Positions 8,614 to 20,631 of a stretch of DNA of 61,295 nucleotides are shown here, in pieces (the stretch's first letter is position 1; each line of letters starts with the position of its first letter). The notes under the pieces are model-generated. The model saw nothing but the letters and a program-made list of their open reading frames with translations, was not told where the DNA came from and ran no database searches. The stretch is from Cellvibrio sp. UBA7671 (lineage in GTDB: Bacteria > Pseudomonadota > Gammaproteobacteria > Pseudomonadales > Cellvibrionaceae), in assembly GCA_002483145.1 (NCBI GenBank), contig DLHJ01000011.1:1-61295 (forward strand), given 5' to 3'. A program made the translations under genes and the position numbers.

Positions 8614-9849
8614 ATGTCGTCATTAGATATTGCCAAGCTCGACCTTATGTATGTCGGGATTATTATTTTTACCGGTTTGCTTGGCGGAGTTATCGCCAAA
8701 AAAATCAAAGTGCCCGATATCGTATTATTTCTATTAATTGGTATTGGCCTAGGTCCAACTGTAGGTGGTTTGCTGCATGTTCCGGCGGATTCCACCATGA
8801 ACCAGCTTATCCTCACTATTGGTGCTTGCTACCTGCTGTTTGAAGGCGGTGCAACATTGCGTTTTGCGGTGTTAAAACAAATTTGGATAACCTTGACCGT
8901 TATCGCCACCTTCGGTGTGTTGATTACTGGAGCAATCATCACCTACGCTGGTGTCTGGCTGGGTATTCCTATTGGTGTTGCGTTGGTGTTGGGTGCTCTT
9001 ACGGCATCTACCGACCCGGCTACTCTGGTGCCTATCTTCAAACAAGTACCGATTAAAGATCGTGTATCCCAAACGGTGATGAGTGAGTCGGCGCTCAACG
9101 ATGCCATGGGTGCAATTGCGACCTTTGCAGTAGTGGCTTATGTAATGGGTACCGGTGAAGGTTTCAGCCTGACTCACTCTCTTGGCGAGCTGGCCTATGA
9201 GGCTGGTATGGGCTTGGTGCTGGGGGCAATCGTGGGTTATACCGCGGCGTTCCTGATGGCGCATAACAGTTTGGGGATTTTCCGTGAGGTAACTCCCTTC
9301 GTGATTATCCTCGCGGTGATCACCGTATTTTTGTTGGCCGATGCGATCGGCGCGTCAGGGTTTATGGCGGTATTTACCTGTGGTGTGATGATCGGCAATA
9401 AAGAGACATTCAATCTGCCGCTGGATCATCACGAACACGAATATCTGGAAGATTATGTCGGTAATACTGCGCTGTTGATGCGTATGTTTATCTTTATCCT
9501 GCTGGGTTCACAAGTCGATTTCCATCTGCTCAAAGAATACTTGGGTGTTGGTTTGATCCTCCTGTTCATCTTTATCTTTATCGCGCGCCCACTGACCGTC
9601 TTCATTTGTGCTGGTCCTGATCGTCGGGCCAAGTGGACGTGGAAAGAGTTGGTATTTATGAGCTGGACTCGGGAAACCGGTGTTATTCCTGCGGCCTTGG
9701 TGGGTATTTTGGCGGGTATGAAAGTGCCGGGTATCGATGTAGTGGGTGCAATCACGTTCATCTTTATTTTGGGTACTATCTTGATTCAAGCACCAACGAC
9801 TGCGCTGCTCGCAGGCAAGTTGGGCTTATTGAAATCCCAGGAAAAATAA
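8614..9849 (+). CDS. cation:proton antiporter, CPA1 (NhaP-type) family
   Basis: This inner-membrane exchanger is expected to swap Na+ or K+ for H+. The 411-aa protein is nearly all transmembrane helices. It shows the CPA1 features GALTASTDPATLVPIF (the TDP motif of the unwound helix) and SESALNDAMGAIATF (the ND ion-binding pair), followed by a conserved arginine-containing segment, SWTRETGVIPAAL. An ATG at 8563 would add 17 residues, but CTTGGAG lies 6 bases before the ATG at 8614, so that start is chosen. It lacks the C-terminal TrkA-like cytosolic domain of longer members. Substrate cannot be set from sequence. Confidence 0.88.
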   Translation: MSSLDIAKLDLMYVGIIIFTGLLGGVIAKKIKVPDIVLFLLIGIGLGPTVGGLLHVPADSTMNQLILTIGACYLLFEGGATLRFAVLKQIWITLTVIATFGVLITGAIITYAGVWLGIPIGVALVLGALTASTDPATLVPIFKQVPIKDRVSQTVMSESALNDAMGAIATFAVVAYVMGTGEGFSLTHSLGELAYEAGMGLVLGAIVGYTAAFLMAHNSLGIFREVTPFVIILAVITVFLLADAIGASGFMAVFTCGVMIGNKETFNLPLDHHEHEYLEDYVGNTALLMRMFIFILLGSQVDFHLLKEYLGVGLILLFIFIFIARPLTVFICAGPDRRAKWTWKELVFMSWTRETGVIPAALVGILAGMKVPGIDVVGAITFIFILGTILIQAPTTALLAGKLGLLKSQEK

Positions 9850-9906
9850 CTATTGGTAGGGGCGCTGCTTAACGCTCCTAACAATCTCCGCAAATAATCC
9901 AAACCT

Positions 9907-9972
9907 GTAGGGGCGCCGCTTGCTGCGCCCAGGTTTTTCAAGCACATCAGGGCGCAGCAAACAGCGCCCTAC
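9907..9972. repeat. intergenic palindromic repeat (BIME-like)
   Basis: GTAGGGGCGCCGCTTGCTGC... (9907-9930) is the imperfect reverse complement of GGGCGCAGCAAACAGCGCCC... (9950-9972). A third, degenerate arm, GGTAGGGGCGCTGCTTAACG, lies at 9856-9875. Such GC-rich paired arms between genes are the form of REP/BIME repeats. They probably also end transcription or stabilise the antiporter mRNA. Copies elsewhere in the genome are likely but cannot be checked here. Confidence 0.7.
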
Positions 9973-10010
9973 CTTTACTCTCCCCGTTAACTCCAATAGA
10001 CTGCCGGTTT

Positions 10011-10105
10011 TCTTGTCGGGGTGCTTTTTGCTGGCTGTATGCTGGTAACGAGGCTGAGATATACCCGCCGACCTGATCCGGTTAGTACCGGCGTAGGGAA
10101 CGAGA
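10011..10105 (+). promoter_or_regulatory. TPP riboswitch (THI element)
   Basis: The conserved thi-box parts are present in order: CGGGGTGC (10017-10024), GGCTGAGAT, ATACCCGC, GACCTGATCCGGTTAGTACC and GGCGTAGGGAA. P1 can form between TCTTGT (10011-10016) and ACGAGA (10100-10105). It binds thiamin pyrophosphate and represses the downstream genes. The start codon of thiD lies 100 bases further on, and this span must hold the expression platform. I did not see a classic terminator hairpin with a T-run, so control may be on translation start. GAGAGCCTCC just after the aptamer could be part of a switching stem. Confidence 0.95.
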
Positions 10106-10205
10106 GCCTCCAGTTTTTTGCATGCCTAGTATCTATTCAGCGTGCCTTGGTATTTCTCCCTTTCCCCGCGTCTTTGCTGTTTAGTCAATACATTGCGGAA
10201 ATACC

Positions 10206-11018
10206 ATGCACTCATTCATACCAACTCCCATAGCTCTTACTATTGCCGGTAGCGACAGCGGTGGCGGTGCAGGTATTCAAGCCGACCTAAAAACCTTTTC
10301 TGCTTTGGGTGTGTTTGGTTGCAGTGCTATTGCGTCGCTCACTGCGCAAAACACGCTTGGTGTTCAAGGTGTATTGCCAATTCCGCCGGCGTTTGTACAA
10401 CAGCAAATCCATTCGGTAATGAGCGATATCAATGTCGGTGCGATTAAAAGCGGCATGTTGGCAACGGCGGAAATTATCGCTGCTGTTGCAGAGTCCCTAA
10501 GTGCTTATCCGCAAATTCCTTTTGTGCTTGATCCAGTGATGGTCGCAACCAGTGGCGATAGATTATTGGCAGAAGATGCGATTCAAACGCTGATTGAAAA
10601 ATTGCTCCCGCTTGCTACTCTGGTAACTCCTAATTTGCATGAAGCAGCAGTTCTATTGAATTCATCAACCGCGCAAAATCTTGCGGAAATGCAATCGCAA
10701 GGTGAAAAAATTCTCTCTTTGGGTGCGCGCGCCGTATTGATGAAAGGAGGCCACACCGATGGTGAAGATGCAACGGATTTATTAATCACCACAGCGGGTG
10801 TTGAAGCTTTTTCTGCACCGCGTTTACACACTAAAAATACCCACGGAACCGGTTGTACTCTGGCATCGGCAATTGCCGCTGGTTTGGCGAAACAGCTGTC
10901 GCTCAGTGACTCGGTCAAGCAGGCAAAAGACTATTTGCATCAAGCTTTGGTACATTCCGAAAAGTTGCATATAGGGCAGGGCTCAGGCCCGGTTCATCAC
11001 TTCTATTCTTTTTATTAA
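10206..11018 (+). CDS. thiD: hydroxymethylpyrimidine/phosphomethylpyrimidine kinase
   Basis: ThiD phosphorylates HMP and HMP-phosphate to HMP-PP in thiamin synthesis. The 270-aa protein shows the ribokinase-fold family segments ALTIAGSDSGGGAGIQADLK near the N-terminus (substrate loop), LDPVMVATSGDRLL in the middle, VTPNLHEA, and the C-terminal anion-hole motif KNTHGTGCTLASAIAAG with its catalytic Cys. The length is normal. It follows the TPP riboswitch and precedes thiC by 57 bases on the same strand, so both are probably under thiamin control. Confidence 0.96.
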   Translation: MHSFIPTPIALTIAGSDSGGGAGIQADLKTFSALGVFGCSAIASLTAQNTLGVQGVLPIPPAFVQQQIHSVMSDINVGAIKSGMLATAEIIAAVAESLSAYPQIPFVLDPVMVATSGDRLLAEDAIQTLIEKLLPLATLVTPNLHEAAVLLNSSTAQNLAEMQSQGEKILSLGARAVLMKGGHTDGEDATDLLITTAGVEAFSAPRLHTKNTHGTGCTLASAIAAGLAKQLSLSDSVKQAKDYLHQALVHSEKLHIGQGSGPVHHFYSFY

Positions 11019-11059
11019 ATCACGTTCTATTATCCAAGTTTATTTAAATACTTGATTAA

Positions 11060-13003
<1,944 letters not shown>

Positions 13004-13087
13004 ATTGCAAACTACTCCCTCCCCTGATAAGGGGGTGGGGGCTTTTGCACAGTTATTTTTTTATTAAGCTATCTAATATAAATCATC

Positions 13088-13711
13088 ATGATCAAAAAAC
13101 CAGAATTCACCCGCGCCGATGTGGAAATTATTCGTCGCGAAGAAATGTATAAACGCTTTTTTCGCGTAGAAAAAATATTTCTTCGTCACAAGTTGTTCGG
13201 CGGTGGCTGGGGTAAGGAAATTGGCCGCGAGCTATTTGTGCGCGGCGAAGCGGTCGCGGTGGTGCTTTATGATCCTAAACATGATTTGATCGGTATGGTC
13301 GAACAATTTCGTATAGGTGCACTCGACGAACCTAATGGCCCCTGGTGCTATGAAGTTGTTGCCGGTATGTTGGAAGATGGCGAGTCGCCTGAAGATGTCG
13401 CACGGCGCGAGCTGATCGAAGAGGCGAATATACTACCCTATGCAATGGAATACATTTGCAATTATTTATCCAGCCCTGGTGGTTGTGATGAAAAATTGCA
13501 TTTATTTTGTGGTTTATGCGATTTAAGTCAGGCAGGGGGTATTTACGGTTTGCCTGAAGAGGGGGAGGATATTCGCGTCCATGTATTGGCTGCGGATAAT
13601 GTTTTTGCCGAGTTATTAAACGGCGCTTTTAATAACGCAGCAGCGCTAATTTGTTTGCAATGGCTGCAACTCAACAGAGTGCGGTTGCGCAATTTGCCGA
13701 TCAGTGAATAA
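13088..13711 (+). CDS. nudF: ADP-ribose pyrophosphatase, Nudix family
   Basis: The enzyme hydrolyses ADP-ribose to AMP and ribose-5-phosphate. The 207-aa protein carries a Nudix box, G93-x5-E99-x7-R107-E108-x2-E111-E112, with one deviation: the usual Gly two residues after EE is Asn114. The metal-binding glutamates are intact, so activity is expected. It heads the conserved gammaproteobacterial order nudF, DUF1249, cpdA, yqiA, parE, which supports the assignment over other Nudix enzymes. Confidence 0.92.
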   Translation: MIKKPEFTRADVEIIRREEMYKRFFRVEKIFLRHKLFGGGWGKEIGRELFVRGEAVAVVLYDPKHDLIGMVEQFRIGALDEPNGPWCYEVVAGMLEDGESPEDVARRELIEEANILPYAMEYICNYLSSPGGCDEKLHLFCGLCDLSQAGGIYGLPEEGEDIRVHVLAADNVFAELLNGAFNNAAALICLQWLQLNRVRLRNLPISE

Positions 13712-13855
13712 TTTTTTGCAACCATTGACTTAGCATCGAGTCTGGCTAACACTTCAACTATCGGGTGTTCCAAGCTACAACGGAATCGCCCGGCAATTCT
13801 TACTACTCTTACTTTTTTATTTGCGCCCCTGTTTCGGCAAATTTTTAAGGCCTCT

Positions 13856-14368
13856 ATGTTTACACTGCGCGCCACCAAAATCCAACCTGCCTACGTAACT
13901 TACAAAGAGCGTTATAAGGTGGATTTGCCGCTGCAGATGGCTGAGTGTGAAACTAATTATGCCCGCCTGACCAAATTGCTTGCCAGTAATCGGCGGGATC
14001 AAACCGGTGAGCTGCAAGATGAATTCCGTTTTATGGTGGCGCGTGGTGCCCAACAATGGCTGCATGTACTGCGCATTACCGAGCGTTCGCCTTACACCAC
14101 AACCTTAGAGTTAAGCCGCGCGGCAATAGATACAAGTTCCAACTGGCTCAAGATGCCCAGATTAACCCTGCGCATGTATCACGATGCAAAGCTTGCTGAG
14201 GTTCTGGCGTGGGAAGGGCATAAACGTTTGCGTCCACGCTATGAATATCCTAACCAGTCCATGTACCAAAGTGATGAAAAATATCAGCTCAATTGTTTTC
14301 TGGGTGAATGGTTAACCCTGTGTTTGGAGCATGGCCATAGCCTTGATACGTCCTTTTGTTTTGATTAA
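13856..14368 (+). CDS. DUF1249 (YqiB-like) protein
   Basis: A 170-aa soluble protein of the DUF1249 family, whose function is unknown. Characteristic stretches are ECETNYARLTKLL near residue 30 and MYHDAKLAEVLAWEG about two thirds along. It has no signal peptide. The gene sits between nudF and cpdA exactly as yqiB does in Escherichia coli. GGCCTCT precedes the ATG as a weak ribosome site. The following 296 bases hold no gene. They include a TTGACA at 14577 without a good -10, and must contain the cpdA leader. Confidence 0.9.
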   Translation: MFTLRATKIQPAYVTYKERYKVDLPLQMAECETNYARLTKLLASNRRDQTGELQDEFRFMVARGAQQWLHVLRITERSPYTTTLELSRAAIDTSSNWLKMPRLTLRMYHDAKLAEVLAWEGHKRLRPRYEYPNQSMYQSDEKYQLNCFLGEWLTLCLEHGHSLDTSFCFD

Positions 14369-14664
14369 AAATTATTCTCCCTGCGATTGTGTCGCACGGT
14401 CCTAGAGTATGTAGCTGTGCAATCGCATCTGTTGCTGTTTGTAAAATCTGTTGTAAGCAATTCTTAACTTCTTCACAAAATTTACACTTCTTGGCTGCAA
14501 ATGCCGTTTTTTCCATAGTTGCAGGGTGGCGTAAACCCTGATTAGCGTATATCGTTGCGGTTGAAACTTATCCATTTTGACACTTAAGTCCACGCCAGAG
14601 CGTGAGTGGAACCTAGTCTGTTAATCATTTACAGAACCCGACTATCGAGGGACGAGAGCCGCCA

Positions 14665-15447
14665 GTGCGTCTGATTCAGATAACCGATTGCCATTTGGGG
14701 CCGCAGCAGAGCGAAACCCTTTTGGGGTTAAACACCGACCAGAGCCTTGAGGATGTGCTACAGCTTATCCAGGAGGTGGAGCCGCGTTTTGATCATTTAG
14801 TTTGTACTGGTGATGTCGCCAGTGCAGGCCATATCGATTGTTACCGGCGTTTTGCTCATTCGATCCGCCGTTACTTTCCCCAACCTCTTAGCTGGCTTGC
14901 TGGCAACCACGATTCGGCTGAGATAATGGCTTCTGAACAGGATGCCTTGGGTATTCAAGGGCGCTTGGTCACTTTGGGCGAATGGCTGTTAGTGTTGTTG
15001 GATTCCAGCGTGCCCGGCCAAGTGTATGGTCAACTGGCGGCAAGTGAATTGGATTTTCTTGCGCATGTGCTTGAAAGTCATCCCGACAAGCACACTATTG
15101 TTTCATTGCACCATCAACCGGTTCCGGTGGGCAGTGTGTGGATTGACCAATATGTCGTGCGCAATGCCGATGCTTTCTTTCAATTAATCGATGATCACCC
15201 TCAAGTGAAACTGGTTGCCTGGGGGCACGTGCATCAAGAGTTCCAGCAAAGGCGTAAAGGCGTTACTCTGGTTGCGACGCCCTCTACCTGTGTGCAATTT
15301 AAACCTCTGTGCGATGATTTTACGGTAGATACTCAAATGCCCGGTTATCGCTGGTTTGAACTTAACAGCGATGGGTCGTTTACTACCGGCATCGCACGCG
15401 TGACTAACAAGCAATACGTGATCGATTACAAATCGGCAGGCTATTGA
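14665..15447 (+). CDS. cpdA: 3',5'-cyclic AMP phosphodiesterase
   Basis: CpdA hydrolyses cAMP to AMP. The 260-aa metallophosphoesterase shows all five metal motifs in order: ITDCHLG (D-x-H, residues 6-12), CTGDVAS (GD), AGNHDS (GNHD), SLHHQPV (H) and WGHVHQEF (GHxH). It begins with GTG, placing MRLIQITD at the expected N-terminus; the nearest ATG would delete the first metal motif. GAGGGACGAGAG upstream may supply the ribosome site. It is followed after 6 bases by yqiA. Confidence 0.94.
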   Translation: MRLIQITDCHLGPQQSETLLGLNTDQSLEDVLQLIQEVEPRFDHLVCTGDVASAGHIDCYRRFAHSIRRYFPQPLSWLAGNHDSAEIMASEQDALGIQGRLVTLGEWLLVLLDSSVPGQVYGQLAASELDFLAHVLESHPDKHTIVSLHHQPVPVGSVWIDQYVVRNADAFFQLIDDHPQVKLVAWGHVHQEFQQRRKGVTLVATPSTCVQFKPLCDDFTVDTQMPGYRWFELNSDGSFTTGIARVTNKQYVIDYKSAGY

Positions 15448-15453
15448 TCGCCC

Positions 15454-16026
15454 ATGGCTGCATTGCTGTACATCCACGGTTTTCTCAGTTCCCCCTTCTC
15501 GTTCAAAGCACAGCAAACCGCACAATGGTTGGCTGTTGCGCATCCGGAAATTGAATTCCTCTGCCCCCAATTAACGCCTTATCCAGCGGATACCCAAAAG
15601 TTGCTGCAATCATTAATTGAGCAGCACTTGCCTACGCCTGTGTATTTAATGGGCAGTTCACTCGGCGGATTCTGGGCGACTTGGCTGGCGGAGAAATATA
15701 ATTTGCGTGCAGTGCTGATTAATCCTGCTGTACGCCCGCAAGATTTTATGCCGGCCTATTTAGAGGTTGACCTGAAAAGTTATCACACGGATGATAGCTA
15801 CCGCTTAAGCGCACACCACATTGACGAGATTGTTGCGGTCGATGTGCCAGTCGTGCGCCCAAACAATTATTGGCTGCTGGTACAAACGGGCGATGAAACA
15901 CTCGACTACCGGCAAGCGGTACAAAAATACCACGCATGCAAACAGACAATAGAAGAGGGTGGCGATCACGCTTTTCAGGGGTTCGAGCGCTATCTTGATG
16001 ATTGCATGACATTTTTTAAACACTAG
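15454..16026 (+). CDS. yqiA: YqiA-family esterase
   Basis: An alpha/beta hydrolase of 190 aa. It has the oxyanion segment YIHGFLSSP (5-13), the nucleophile elbow GSSLGG, an acid in TGDETLDY and the catalytic His in GGDHAF near the C-terminus. E. coli YqiA shows esterase activity on short acyl and palmitoyl-CoA substrates; the natural role is unsettled. It is tightly spaced after cpdA and 69 bases before parE, in the conserved order. Confidence 0.9.
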   Translation: MAALLYIHGFLSSPFSFKAQQTAQWLAVAHPEIEFLCPQLTPYPADTQKLLQSLIEQHLPTPVYLMGSSLGGFWATWLAEKYNLRAVLINPAVRPQDFMPAYLEVDLKSYHTDDSYRLSAHHIDEIVAVDVPVVRPNNYWLLVQTGDETLDYRQAVQKYHACKQTIEEGGDHAFQGFERYLDDCMTFFKH

Positions 16027-16083
16027 GCCTTGTTAACTACTCAGCCTTTTTTCAGTATTGGGCCTTTTTACATTTTTGGGTAA

Positions 16084-17985
<1,902 letters not shown>

Positions 17986-18060
17986 TGTGAATTATAGGTA
18001 AAGTTTATAAATTTATAGGATAAGGTTATAAATTTATAGGATAAAATTATAAAGTAGAGT
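17986..18060. repeat. right end of Tn7-like transposon with 21-bp phased TnsB sites
   Basis: The element begins TGTGAATTATAGG directly after the parE stop codon. The 19-mer TTATAAATTTATAGGATAA occurs exactly at 18005-18023 and 18026-18044. Partial copies line up in the same register at 17984-18002 (sharing TTATAGG) and from 18047 (TTATAAA). The four copies are thus spaced by exactly 21 bp, two helical turns. Tn7 ends start with TGT, and its right end has overlapping TnsB sites with about this spacing. The five bases 17981-17985 (TCTAA), which include the parE stop, would be the left copy of a 5-bp target duplication. The matching left end was not found in the window. Confidence 0.85.
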
Positions 18061-18086
18061 ATATTTTGAGCAAGGATGCTTAGGAA

Positions 18087-18728
18087 ATGCTCGAAATGAA
18101 TATTCCCGCCCGCAAGCTCAAAATGTCAGCCGTCAAGAATATTGTTCGCTTCCCAGCGATCAAAGCAAATGGCGGTAAAACCATCCTAGTGGAATCGATC
18201 TTAGAGTCTAAGTATTGTCTTCACCTCGAATTTGATTCTACGGTCGAAACCTATATCCCCCAGCCTAGGACTTTCGCTATCCCTAGTGAAAGTGAGGAAA
18301 ATAGGTATACCCCGGACTTTGAAGTTCATTACATTTGTGGTCAGCGGAAATATGTAGAAGTTAAACCGTCTCATCGCGCAAGTTCAGAGCATTATCAACT
18401 CCTCTTCTCCCGTTTCGAATTGTCACTCGAAAAAACTCTTACGAAGTTCCTACTTGTAAATGAGACGGAAATTCTTAGGCAGCCACTCTTATCCAATTAC
18501 GAAAAACTGTATCAGTACAGGAAACGTCCCACGATCGATATGAGGAACTTGCATCAGTTCGCCGAAATCCACCGTGTTTCGATGCCATTGTCCCGTTTGA
18601 TAAGTGAGTTAGAAAATCAAATTAGCCTTCGAGAAATTTATACTTGGCTGGCCCTAGGGTACTTACGGTTCGACATAAATTCAGAAGAATTAAGCATGAT
18701 GACGGAGGTGGAATTCGATGTCTGTTGA
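18087..18728 (+). CDS. tnsA: Tn7-like transposase subunit A (endonuclease)
   Basis: TnsA cuts the 5' ends of the transposon, which together with TnsB gives cut-and-paste movement. The 213-aa protein has the restriction-enzyme-like nuclease core: E40 in ILESKYCLHLEFD, then QP, D77 in RYTPDFEV, and E91-V-K93 in KYVEVKP. The N-terminal catalytic and C-terminal helical (TnsC-contacting) regions are both present, though it is shorter than Tn7 TnsA (273 aa). TTAGGA precedes the ATG closely. The end overlaps tnsB by 11 bases, implying coupled translation. With active-site residues intact, simple insertion rather than cointegrate formation is expected. Confidence 0.9.
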   Translation: MLEMNIPARKLKMSAVKNIVRFPAIKANGGKTILVESILESKYCLHLEFDSTVETYIPQPRTFAIPSESEENRYTPDFEVHYICGQRKYVEVKPSHRASSEHYQLLFSRFELSLEKTLTKFLLVNETEILRQPLLSNYEKLYQYRKRPTIDMRNLHQFAEIHRVSMPLSRLISELENQISLREIYTWLALGYLRFDINSEELSMMTEVEFDVC

Positions 18729-20631
18729 GTTATGGGTCGAAGGTGTTATCGCCGAATTTAAAGATGGAACCCCTTTCAGTAGGGCGATTGTGCGTGCAAT
18801 CGGTAAAAGTGAAATCGTATTAGCTGATATAGTCAAAGGTTCAACTCTTCGACTAAGTAGATCAGAGCTTAATGAAATCCATGCGGCTGGGGACGTTAAA
18901 TTTCTAGCAGACTCAAGACATTTAGGTGACTTGAAATTTTCAGATCTCACCGAAAAAGAACAGCTCGAAACAAATCGAAGGTTTAAATATATACAAAAAT
19001 TGCAAGAACAGAAAATTAATAAAATTACGGAAAAGCGTGCTTGCAAAACTATTTCGGCTGTTGCGCAGGAGCTAGGTGAAAAACCACCTCATTGGCAAAC
19101 CGTCAGATCGTGGTACAGAAGCTTTGTCGAGGCTGGGATGAAAATGCGAGGGCTTTATCCTAACCATCGATCAAAAGGTTTTTTCGAACCTAAAGTGAGT
19201 GCAAAGGTATTGGAGATCATCAATGAAGCTGCTAAACGTTTTCATCATCAAAGCAGACCGACAATGGCATCCATCCACCGAAACGTTGTAGAGAAGGTAA
19301 TTGCTCACAATTTGGATAACCCACATGACCTTCAAATTGCCCCCACTTACTGCACCGTACAGTCACGAATTCTCAATGTGTCCTACCAACATAAAACAAA
19401 GTCCAGACGCGGGAGCCGTGCACTCCAGGCCGAACTTGCTGGCGCACATAGCGGAATTGAAACAAGTCGAGTGTTAGAACGGGTCGAAATAGACCATACC
19501 TTACTAGATATTCATGTACTTCATGATGAACTCAAGACGCTCTTAGGCCGCCCAAGTATTACGGTTCTGATCGATCATTACTCTCACATGGTCCTTGGTT
19601 GCCAGCTCTCTTTTGAAAAGCCGTCATTTGCATCCGTATGTATGGCTTGCATGAATGCGTTCCTACCAAAAGATTCGATGATGAAAAATCTGGCGATTGA
19701 GGCTGACTGGCTGGCTCATGGAATCCCTACAACGTTGGTTTCAGACAACGCGATGGAGTTTTGGGGTAAAAATTTCAGAGCGGTTGCGGACGAAATTGGA
19801 TCAGTATTTCAATACTGTCCAGTCCGAAAAGGTAATTATAAAAGCCGGGTTGAGCGATTCAATGGGATAGTGAATTCCCTGGTATTGGATGATTTGCCGG
19901 GTGTGGTCCGCAAGCACGATAAATGTGGCGAAGAGTATGATGCACGGCAAGAGGCTACTCTTACTTTTTCTGAGTTTAAACGCTACTTCTTCACTTGGCT
20001 AACGACTGTCTACCATAACACCCCATTGGAATGTGGAATGACGCCTAACGAATTGTGGCTGTCGTCTGAAGAAAGCTTCCCGGTTCCCGTAGAGGACGAG
20101 ATGGATCTCGCACCAATTCTTATGGCCACAGACTCGCGGGAACTGGGCAAAGGCGGGATACGAATTAATAATCTGGATTACAATTCAGATTTGCTGAAAG
20201 ATTTATATAGACGGGACGGTCCTGCCACTATAACTGTTAAGTCGAATTATTTCGATCTTGGGTACATTCTGGTTCTCGATGAGGTCAATAAAGTTTATTT
20301 GAAAATTGAATCTGACGAGTACGAGTACGTTTCAGGCGTCTCTCTATATGAACATAACAAGATCAGAGCCGCTGCAAAGTCCACCGCTAAATCAAAAATG
20401 GAAAGGCCTGACTATCAGCGCGCCAGAGTTAAGCTGGCACGCGAGCGTGACGAGTTACACGCGCGCAATTCCCGCAGGAAAACGCAAGTTACAGCATCTA
20501 AAGCTGCTAGATCACAAAAGGTAGGAGTTAACGATCTTAAGTTAGTCGTCGATAACTCCAGACGAGTTGCAAAAGTGAGTGTCGACTTGTTGGACGATGA
20601 ACTTAGCTTTGACGGGTGGAGCGTAGAATAA
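18718..20631 (+). CDS. tnsB: Tn7-like transposase subunit B (DDE transposase)
   Basis: TnsB binds the transposon ends, cuts the 3' strands and joins them to target DNA. The 637-aa protein has N-terminal DNA-binding helices (HTH-like about residues 105-140), and an rve integrase core with D259 (VEIDHT), D343 (VSDNAMEFWG) and E379 (KSRVERFNG), a DD35E spacing. The Mu-transposase-type beta-barrel follows, then a basic C-terminal tail that should contact TnsC. GGAGG precedes the start. Its stop overlaps the tnsC ATG (TAATG). The presumed binding sites are the repeats at 17986-18060. Confidence 0.95.
   Translation: MSVELWVEGVIAEFKDGTPFSRAIVRAIGKSEIVLADIVKGSTLRLSRSELNEIHAAGDVKFLADSRHLGDLKFSDLTEKEQLETNRRFKYIQKLQEQKINKITEKRACKTISAVAQELGEKPPHWQTVRSWYRSFVEAGMKMRGLYPNHRSKGFFEPKVSAKVLEIINEAAKRFHHQSRPTMASIHRNVVEKVIAHNLDNPHDLQIAPTYCTVQSRILNVSYQHKTKSRRGSRALQAELAGAHSGIETSRVLERVEIDHTLLDIHVLHDELKTLLGRPSITVLIDHYSHMVLGCQLSFEKPSFASVCMACMNAFLPKDSMMKNLAIEADWLAHGIPTTLVSDNAMEFWGKNFRAVADEIGSVFQYCPVRKGNYKSRVERFNGIVNSLVLDDLPGVVRKHDKCGEEYDARQEATLTFSEFKRYFFTWLTTVYHNTPLECGMTPNELWLSSEESFPVPVEDEMDLAPILMATDSRELGKGGIRINNLDYNSDLLKDLYRRDGPATITVKSNYFDLGYILVLDEVNKVYLKIESDEYEYVSGVSLYEHNKIRAAAKSTAKSKMERPDYQRARVKLARERDELHARNSRRKTQVTASKAARSQKVGVNDLKLVVDNSRRVAKVSVDLLDDELSFDGWSVE

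Noticed and set aside
14577-14625. TTGACA at 14577 as a cpdA promoter
   Set aside because: No acceptable -10 at 16-18 bases; the nearest TA-rich hexamer is too far away.
18005-18053. Short direct repeats that might suggest a CRISPR array
   Set aside because: The 19-mers are spaced 2 bases apart with 21-bp phasing at a TGT-starting transposon end. There are no spacers and no cas genes in the window; they are TnsB-type sites.
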